From an uncultured Clostridia bacterium (lineage in GTDB: Bacteria; Bacillota; Clostridia; Christensenellales; UBA1242), in contig CALCWV010000058.1 in assembly GCA_937907645.1 (NCBI GenBank), positions 1 to 18,942 on the forward strand: DNA of 18,942 nucleotides. Reading direction: 5' to 3'. This document shows positions 15,040 through 18,942 of the stretch, piece by piece; position 1 is the first letter of the stretch, and each line of letters opens with the position of its first letter. A program made the position numbers and the translations under genes. Below the pieces are notes generated by a model, which searched no databases, was not told the origin of the DNA, and saw nothing but the letters and a program-made list of their open reading frames with translations.

Positions 15040-15144
15040 ATGAAAAAAGAAAACAGTAATTTTAAGATAATATGTATTAAGATGCCAAAATGGGTGGGCA
15101 AGATTTTACATCCTTTCAAGAAGAAGAAACCTGAAGAGGAGTAG
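15040..15144 (+). CDS. spoVM: SpoVM, tiny membrane-anchoring spore-coat protein
   Basis: This 34-residue reading frame is too short for ordinary gene finding. Its core, FKIICIKMPKWVGKIL (8-23), lines up with KFYTIKLPKFLGGIV of B. subtilis SpoVM, a 26-residue amphipathic helix that detects convex forespore membrane and holds SpoIVA there. The critical proline falls at residue 16. Unlike the B. subtilis protein, it has about seven extra N-terminal residues (MKKENSN) and ends in KKKKPEEE. Synteny is strong: it lies between spoIVA and rpmB-yloU-yloV, and B. subtilis has spoVM next to rpmB-yloU-yloV. No clear ribosome site is seen; an in-frame ATG at 15022 would add six residues. A CATATATA at 15027-15034 resembles a sporulation -10, but no matching -35 is visible. 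Confidence 0.85.
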   Translation: MKKENSNFKIICIKMPKWVGKILHPFKKKKPEEE

Positions 15145-15211
15145 TATTTTAAGCTAGGATAAAAGCTTTGTCTTTGTAGTTGTATTCCATCCTTGCCACA
15201 AGTTTTTGCAA
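15145..15211. other. Gap between spoVM and the rpmB terminator
   Basis: I see no gene or promoter here. AAGCT and AGCTT near 15155-15176 can form only a weak 5-bp stem, so spoVM has no convincing terminator of its own. Confidence 0.4.
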
Positions 15212-15236
15212 CAAAAAAACCACGATCACTCGTGGC
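15212..15236 (-). terminator. Terminator of rpmB
   Basis: CCACGA (15220-15225) pairs with TCGTGG (15230-15235) around a 4-base loop. On the minus strand the stem is followed by a run of seven T. It lies about 25 bp past the rpmB stop. Confidence 0.85.
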
Positions 15237-15260
15237 GATTTTTAATTTTATCTCTCGAAC

Positions 15261-15437
15261 TTATTTTGTACCTTTTCTTGAAGTCTTAATGCATTTTGTA
15301 CAAGCAGTAACTTTCTTTCCGTCGATTGTTGTTGTTTGTAAATTAACTTCATAAGTTCTGTTGGCTTTATTGTTAGCGTGGCTTACAGTCTTTCCTGACA
15401 TTTTTCCTTTTCCACAAATATCGCATACTCTACTCAT
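15261..15437 (-). CDS. rpmB: 50S ribosomal protein L28 (zinc-ribbon form)
   Basis: L28 is a small basic protein of the large ribosomal subunit. The 58-residue reading runs from ATG at 15437 to TAA at 15261, with GGAGGT on the minus strand (15443-15448) just upstream. It starts MSRVCDICGKG and keeps the family signature GKTVSHANNKANRTYEVNLQ at about 15-34. Cysteine pairs at 5/8 and 46/49 form the zinc-binding C+ version of the protein. Many bacteria carry a second, C-minus copy for zinc starvation, not seen in this window. It has its own promoter and terminator, diverges from yloU, and sits beside spoVM as in B. subtilis. Confidence 0.93.
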   Translation of the reverse strand: MSRVCDICGKGKMSGKTVSHANNKANRTYEVNLQTTTIDGKKVTACTKCIKTSRKGTK

Positions 15438-15467
15438 TTTGTACCTCCGTTTATCATTAGCGCTTGT

Positions 15468-15496
15468 ATTGTATCATAAAATAAAAATAAAAGCAA
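15468..15496 (-). promoter_or_regulatory. Sigma-A-type promoter of rpmB
   Basis: On the minus strand TTGCTT (plus 15491-15496), a 17-bp spacer, then TACAAT (plus 15468-15473), with TG one base ahead of the -10. Confidence 0.75.
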
Positions 15497-15565
15497 TTGT
15501 TTTTGAAAAAAAATCTTTAAATTGCATAATTTTCACTAAAAATTTAATAAATTTGAAAAAAAGAG

Positions 15566-15594
15566 TTGGAATTTCTTTTCAATTGGTGTAATAT
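15566..15594 (+). promoter_or_regulatory. Sigma-A-type promoter of yloU-fakA
   Basis: TTGGAA (15566-15571), a 17-bp spacer, then TAATAT (15589-15594). AGGAG follows at 15614-15618. Confidence 0.65.
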
Positions 15595-15626
15595 ATGGAT
15601 AGCGAGATATATAAGGAGATTTGGCT

Positions 15627-15977
15627 TTGACAGTTGATACAAATAATTATTATGGAAATATTTCGATTAGCGACGACGCAATTAGGGTGGTCGCAGGTTA
15701 CACTGCGATTGATTGCTATGGCGTCGTAGATCTTGTGTCCAAATCTTTAAAAGATAGCGCAAAGGAATTGTTTAAAAAAGAGTCTTACGCAAAAGGCGTA
15801 AAAATTCATAATGTTGAAAACAGAATTTACATTGATATTTACTGCTTAATGAAATATGGCGTTTCGATTAGTGCTGTTTCGGAGTCACTCAAGAAGTCAG
15901 TTAAATATAGTGTTGAAAACTTTACAGGAATGATAGTAGATAGCGTCAATGTTCATGTTGTTGGCGTGCGTGTTTAA
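15627..15977 (+). CDS. yloU: Asp23/Gls24 family protein (YloU-like)
   Basis: Asp23-family proteins are small envelope-stress-linked proteins in Gram-positives, some attached to the membrane through partners; no enzyme activity is known. This one has about 116 residues. It starts with a YYGNISISDDAIRVVAGYTA segment, has CYGVVDLVS, and ends with YSVENFTGMIVDSVNVHVVGVRV, matching the B. subtilis YloU ending GVRV. I prefer the TTG at 15627, 8 bases after AGGAG; the in-frame TTG at 15621 is only 2 bases away. It lies 12 bp upstream of fakA/yloV, the conserved yloU-yloV pair, and both are read from one promoter. The pairing suggests a link to envelope or lipid control, but this is inference. Confidence 0.92.
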   Translation: MTVDTNNYYGNISISDDAIRVVAGYTAIDCYGVVDLVSKSLKDSAKELFKKESYAKGVKIHNVENRIYIDIYCLMKYGVSISAVSESLKKSVKYSVENFTGMIVDSVNVHVVGVRV

Positions 15978-15989
15978 TGGGAGTAGATA

Positions 15990-17624
15990 ATGATAAAGAC
16001 GATAAATGGTCAGACGTTTAAAAAGATGATATTAACGGGGGCTGGTTTCCTCGAGCAAAATAAAAAATATGTGGACTCACTTAATGTGTTCCCTGTGCCA
16101 GACGGGGATACTGGAACAAACATGTTCCTCACAATGAAGTCTGCTGTAAATGAAGTTAGTAATTGTCCTTCACTTAATATCGAAGATTTAAGTGCTGCTT
16201 TTTCAAAAGGCGCTTTAAGAGGAGCAAGAGGAAATAGTGGTGTTATTACATCACAAATTTTTAAAGGATTTTGCTCAGTAACAGGCAAATATCAAGAGAT
16301 AACAACAAAGGTGTTTGCGAACGCTCTTCAAGAAGGTTCAAACATCGCATACAAAGCTGTTACAAAACCCAAAGAGGGGACAATCCTCACAGTCATCAGA
16401 GTTATGGCTGAAAATGCTGTGAACATTGCTAAGAGAACAGACGACTTTGAAGTTTTCTTGAAAAAAGTGTTAGAAGCAGGAGAAGAAATCCTTCGTCAAA
16501 CACCAGAAATGTTGCCTGTACTTAAGAAAGCAGGCGTTGTTGATGCCGGCGGACGTGGTATCATGGTTATTTTCACAGGTTTCTATAAGCTCCTTATGGG
16601 CGAAGAAGATATCGAACTTGTTTTCGAAGACGAAAAACCTGTTCAAACTGTCGATGAAGTTTTAGCTGATATCAGTAAGCTCGAAGAAATCGAATTTGGC
16701 TACTGTACAGAATATATGATCATCCAAATGCTCAAAAAGACAACTGAAGCGGACATTGACAAGCTCCGTGAAAAGCTTATGGCTATAGGTGATTCTGTAA
16801 TTTGTATTGGAGATTTATCTTTAGTTAAAGTACACGTTCACACAAATAACCCTAACTTAGCTTTGGGATATGCTCTTGAACTTGGAGAACTCACTAACTT
16901 GAAGATTGAGAATATGCGTGAGCAAAACAGAGAACTAAAGAAAAAAGCTAAAGCTATGGAAGAGACCAAGAATATTGGTATCGTATCCGTTGCTCCAGGG
17001 GACGGCCTTGCAGCAATCATGAAAGACCTTGCAGTTGATGAAATTATCGTTGGGGGACAAACAATGAATCCAAGTGCAGCTGATATCGCCGCTGCAGCAG
17101 ATAAAGTTCCTGCTAGAAACGTATTTGTATATCCAAACAACAAAAACATCATTCTTGCTGCTCAGCAAGCCAATGATTTAACAAACAAAAACCTTGTTAT
17201 CATCCCAACAAGAAGTGTACCAGAAGGAATCGCAGCAGCAATCGCTTTTGATCCAGACGGCAACGTGGAAGATAACACAGAAGCTATGAATGACGCCATT
17301 AAAAACGTAAAATCCGGCTCTGTAACATATGCTGTGAGAGATACTCATGTTGACGGATTTGACCTCTCTGTTGGCGAAATTATTGGCTTAGACGATAAAG
17401 CTATCCTTGCCAAAGGAAACAGTGTTTCACAAACAACTGAAGCACTTATCGAAAAAATGATTGACGATAACGTAATGACAATTACACTTTTCTATGGTGA
17501 AGACATCAAAGAAGAAGATGCAGTTGAATTACAAGAAAGACTCGCTGAAAAATATCCTGAATGTGAAGTAACAGTAGCATTTGGGGGGCAGCCTATTTAT
17601 TATTATCTCATCTCCCTCGAATAA
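15990..17624 (+). CDS. fakA: Fatty acid kinase catalytic subunit FakA (YloV, DAK2 domain)
   Basis: FakA phosphorylates fatty acids held by a FakB carrier. The acyl-phosphate can feed PlsX/PlsY phospholipid synthesis, and a plsY lies about 2.6 kb upstream. The protein has 544 residues. The N-terminal DhaL/DAK2 kinase domain (about 1-200) has the metal-binding motif VFPVPDGDTGTNM, with Asp at 38 and 40, and ALRGARGNSGVITSQIFKGF. A middle domain follows, then a C-terminal DegV-like region ending GGQPIYYYLISLE, the normal family end. GGGAG lies 6 bases before ATG 15990. No fakB is in the window. The stop codon overlaps the left arm of a 19-bp inverted repeat, but the protein is not shortened by it. 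In B. subtilis the homologue is yloV. Confidence 0.95.
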   Translation: MIKTINGQTFKKMILTGAGFLEQNKKYVDSLNVFPVPDGDTGTNMFLTMKSAVNEVSNCPSLNIEDLSAAFSKGALRGARGNSGVITSQIFKGFCSVTGKYQEITTKVFANALQEGSNIAYKAVTKPKEGTILTVIRVMAENAVNIAKRTDDFEVFLKKVLEAGEEILRQTPEMLPVLKKAGVVDAGGRGIMVIFTGFYKLLMGEEDIELVFEDEKPVQTVDEVLADISKLEEIEFGYCTEYMIIQMLKKTTEADIDKLREKLMAIGDSVICIGDLSLVKVHVHTNNPNLALGYALELGELTNLKIENMREQNRELKKKAKAMEETKNIGIVSVAPGDGLAAIMKDLAVDEIIVGGQTMNPSAADIAAAADKVPARNVFVYPNNKNIILAAQQANDLTNKNLVIIPTRSVPEGIAAAIAFDPDGNVEDNTEAMNDAIKNVKSGSVTYAVRDTHVDGFDLSVGEIIGLDDKAILAKGNSVSQTTEALIEKMIDDNVMTITLFYGEDIKEEDAVELQERLAEKYPECEVTVAFGGQPIYYYLISLE

Positions 17625-17746
17625 AACAAAAAATCCAGCAATCTGCGTCGTTTACTGATGCCCAGTCAAGTTGGTTACGTATTTCAATACGCGCCCACCT
17701 TGACTGACCATCGAGCCTCGCACCTTACTGGATTTTTTGTTTTATT
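17620..17746 (+). repeat. Long nested hairpin after fakA (repeat copy 1; likely terminator)
   Basis: A perfect 19-bp inverted repeat (17620-17638 with 17728-17746), ending in AAAAAATCCAG/CTGGATTTTTT, encloses 89 bases. Those pair inward as TGCG/CGCA, GATG/CATC (17657-17660 with 17709-17712), CAGTCAAG/CTTGACTG (17663-17670 with 17699-17706) and CGTAT/ATACG with a TTCA loop (17678-17691). The whole 127 bases can fold as one rod. The stem with T-run at the end should terminate fakA transcription. A 27-base core (17669-17695) recurs exactly at 17894-17920. Confidence 0.75.
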
Positions 17747-17880
17747 AAATATCATCCAATAAATGAAATTCTAAAAAAATACTCATTCCAGTGGAGAACG
17801 TCGAGCCTCGCTCTGCTTTCTTTTTTTGATTATTCGTGTTTCTTTGGAATTAGCAATTTTTTTTTACTAACGATTATTTC
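17747..17880. other. AT-rich gap with a repeat fragment
   Basis: No reading frame is worth reporting. TCGAGCCTCGC at 17801-17811 repeats 17711-17721, followed by a T-rich stretch, so this may be the remnant of another repeat copy. CCAGTGGAG at 17788-17796 is the inverse of CTCCACTGG at 18066-18074. Confidence 0.45.
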
Positions 17881-17942
17881 TGGTATCCAGCCGAGTTGGT
17901 TACGTATTTCAATACGCGCCTGCCTGTGCTGAATGCCGAGCT
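17881..17942 (+). repeat. Hairpin repeat, copy 2
   Basis: It shares an exact 27-base core (17894-17920) with copy 1 and aligns with it, mostly through transitions, over about 62 bases (copy 1: 17656-17717). GGTATCCAGC (17882-17891) pairs with GCTGAATGCC (17928-17937), with one mismatch and one G-T pair, around the CGTAT-TTCA-ATACG hairpin. Some stem pairs differ between copies yet stay paired. Confidence 0.75.
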
Positions 17943-17954
17943 TTAAACTGGCAA

Positions 17955-18074
17955 GCCCCAAAAGGGCGCGCTAGCCTTTCAGTGGGCGTATCTATCAAAC
18001 CTTGTCAAGGTTTGATTTTTATTTATTACAAGCACAAAACTTGTTTGAAAAGTTTTGTGAGATACACTCCACTG
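17955..18074 (+). repeat. Cluster of hairpins forming a probable three-way junction
   Basis: A small hairpin GCCC/GGGC (17955-17967) comes first. Then CAGTGG...GTATCT (17980-17993) pairs with AGATAC...CCACTG (18060-18074), closing over two perfect 10-bp hairpins: 17994-18003 with 18007-18016 (3-base loop, then a T-rich stretch) and 18033-18042 with 18050-18059 (7-base loop). No plausible gene product matches this segment. Confidence 0.7.
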
Positions 18075-18290
18075 GTGCGACATTCTGACGAATTCTGCTC
18101 CAGTCGGTATGACGGGACGGGAAAAACCGCCCGTGAATTAGATTTAATTTTAAAAAAAATCTCCAAGCGAATCTAGAAAGCATCGCGATGCTCGGTATGA
18201 CGTGATAAAAATATCACGTGAAATATGATTTTTTTTATTAAATTTTTCAAGCGAATCAAGTTCACATCGTGATGTTCAGCATGACAGCAA
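18075..18290 (+). repeat. Tandem 84-88-bp imperfect repeats with palindromes
   Basis: CGGTATGACG at 18105 and 18193 and CAGCATGACA at 18277 mark three unit ends spaced 88 and 84 bp. CAAGCGAATC recurs at 18164 and 18248 (84 bp). Each full unit has a palindrome before the mark: GCATCGCGATGC in one, ACATCGTGATGT in the next. A hairpin follows the mark: ACGGG(A)CGG with CCGCCCGT at 18112-18134, and ACGTGATA with TATCACGT at 18200-18219. The first unit is shortened and lacks the palindrome. Confidence 0.7.
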
Positions 18291-18398
18291 GTGGGAGCTG
18301 CCGTGGATTTGGAGTTGCAGCTTGTGAATTTGTGCAAACAAACATGGTTATCCACAACTTTCCTATTAAAAAAATATAAAAAATCTCGAAAAAAGACC
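18291..18398. other. Non-coding stretch upstream of the repeat-protein gene
   Basis: It contains a stem AGCTGC/GCAGCT (18296-18301 with 18316-18321), one perfect DnaA-box-like TTATCCACA at 18348-18356, and an A-rich segment. No gene is seen. Confidence 0.4.
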
Positions 18399-18427
18399 TT
18401 GACAAAGTTAGTTAGTTAGTGTATACT
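18399..18427 (+). promoter_or_regulatory. Strong sigma-A-type promoter with GTTA repeats in its spacer
   Basis: TTGACA (18399-18404), a 17-bp spacer, then TATACT (18422-18427). The spacer is mostly GTTAGTTAGTTAGT (18407-18420). Transcription should start near 18434, leaving a leader of about 95 bases before the LRR gene, which contains TTGTCCACA at 18463-18471. Confidence 0.8.
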
Positions 18428-18527
18428 ATTTTTGAGTTAAAAAGAGGGAAAAGAGCAAAAAGTTGTCCACAAGTGACCAAAATTTTCCTTCTAAAAATTC
18501 AAAATAAAAAAACAAGGGAGAGAGAAA

Positions 18528-18942
18528 ATGAAAATTAGAAATAATCTATTAATCAAAGTTAAGGAATCAGATTTAAAGACTGACGGTTATGTAGAAGTTC
18601 CAGAACAAGTTAAAATAATTGGGGAAGGAGCTTTTATGGATGTCTCTAGTAGTCTGAGAAATGTTGGAATAATACCTAATAGTGTAACAAGAATTGGTGC
18701 GAACGCCTTTAGCAAGTGTAGTGGGTTGAAAGAAATAGTGATTCCAGAGGGAGTTGAGGAAATTGGTGACTTTGCCTTTTATTATTGTTGCAATTTAGAA
18801 AAAATAGAACTTCCAAATAGCGTAACAAAAATTGGTGAGGGTGCCTTTAGGGGATGTAATAGGGTGAAAGAAATAGTGATTCCAAATAGCGTAACAAAAA
18901 TTGGTGACTTTGGCTTTTATCATTGGCACAATTTAGAAAAAA
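18528..18942 (+). CDS. BspA-like leucine-rich repeat protein, 3' end cut by window
   Basis: The reading frame opens at ATG 18528, with GGGAG (18516-18520) 7 bases upstream, and stays open for 138 codons to the window edge. After about 20 residues it becomes a ladder of 23-residue LRR_5/BspA-type repeats. Each has the pattern VxxIGxxAFxxCxxLxxIxIPxS, for example VTRIGANAFSKCSGLKEIVI and VTKIGEGAFRGCNRVKEIVI. Such repeats form solenoids used in binding and adhesion. The N-terminus MKIRNNLLIKVKESDLKTDG has no signal peptide or membrane segment, so the part seen looks cytoplasmic; a C-terminal domain may lie outside. A 28-base stretch at 18811-18838 recurs exactly at 18880-18907, 69 bp later, so repeat units have duplicated recently. 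The promoter is strong and unusual. Confidence 0.85.
   Translation, partial: MKIRNNLLIKVKESDLKTDGYVEVPEQVKIIGEGAFMDVSSSLRNVGIIPNSVTRIGANAFSKCSGLKEIVIPEGVEEIGDFAFYYCCNLEKIELPNSVTKIGEGAFRGCNRVKEIVIPNSVTKIGDFGFYHWHNLEK
18811..18907 (+). repeat. 69-bp periodic DNA repeat within the LRR gene
   Basis: Bases 18811-18838 and 18880-18907 are identical over 28 positions, one 23-codon repeat unit apart. Shorter similar blocks occur at 18726-18744 and 18866-18884 (GAAAGAAATAGTGATTCCA). Confidence 0.8.

Noticed and set aside
15009..15119. 11-base direct repeat ACATCCTTTCA at 15010 and 15109
   Set aside because: The second copy is spoVM coding sequence and the repeat is short; chance is the simplest explanation.
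15361..15591. 76-codon plus-strand reading frame
   Set aside because: It is the antisense shadow of rpmB plus the divergent promoter region.
17620..17746. fakA cut short by insertion of an inverted-repeat element
   Set aside because: The protein ends with the normal family C-terminus, so the repeat only overlaps the stop codon.
17982..18176. 64-codon plus-strand reading frame in the hairpin region
   Set aside because: It runs straight through perfect hairpins and tandem repeats, has no ribosome site, and resembles no protein family.
18075..18290. CRISPR array
   Set aside because: There are only about three units, similarity extends through whole units rather than short repeats with unrelated spacers, and there are no cas genes.
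18173..18355. 60-codon minus-strand reading frame over the tandem repeats
   Set aside because: It is composed of repeat DNA, with no ribosome site or recognisable domain.
18340..18480. Replication origin
   Set aside because: Only two DnaA-like boxes, no dnaA or dnaN nearby, and a normal promoter lies between them.

Overview
The window looks like chromosome from a low-GC, endospore-forming Firmicute of the class Clostridia. It carries sporulation genes (spoIIGA, sigE, sigG, a YlmC/YmxH-family gene, spoIVA, and a 34-codon gene I identify as spoVM) next to cell-division and housekeeping genes, in an order close to the Bacillus/Clostridium arrangement. TTG and GTG starts, strong AGGAGG-type ribosome sites and AT-rich promoters fit this. 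I cannot name the species; an uncultured gut-type Clostridia lineage is a guess.

Layout. 1-4476: end of the division/wall cluster, with murA (5' end outside the window), ftsQ/divIB, then ftsA and ftsZ, each with its own sigma-A-type promoter. 4480-5380: a self-contained two-gene insert between ftsZ and spoIIGA. It has a leftward XRE-type HTH regulator and a rightward SLOG-family protein, with three copies of an 18-bp palindrome between them and terminators on both sides. 5380-8140: the spoIIGA-sigE-sigG sporulation block, followed by a convergent YlmC/YmxH-family gene. 8209-8790: nrdR on the minus strand with its own terminator and promoter. 8860-11205: feoA-feoB ferrous iron uptake. 11226-13369: der and a divergent plsY. 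13360-15144: spoIVA and spoVM, the pair that anchors the spore coat to the forespore membrane. 15212-17624: rpmB (minus), diverging from yloU (Asp23) and fakA/yloV. 17620-18400: about 800 bp without a believable gene, packed with hairpin-forming repeats. 18399-18942: a strong promoter with a GTTA tandem repeat in its spacer, driving a leucine-rich-repeat protein gene that runs off the window.

How it fits together. SpoIIGA is the membrane protease that activates pro-SigE in the mother cell, and SigG is the late forespore sigma factor. By eye, sigG has a sigma-F-type promoter, while spoIVA and the ylmC-like gene have sigma-E-type promoters. The spoIIGA promoter has a 22-bp spacer like that of the Bacillus subtilis spoIIG promoter. 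The early steps of the sporulation cascade can therefore be read from the DNA.

Less ordinary items: the SLOG/HTH module with a ribosome site buried in an operator copy; FtsA without a C-terminal membrane helix; PlsY with altered motifs, a charged tail and no gpsA beside it; FeoB with a fused Cys-rich tail; an N-terminally extended SpoVM; and structured intergenic repeats whose copies show paired changes in their stems. All assignments are by reading; no database search or folding program was run.
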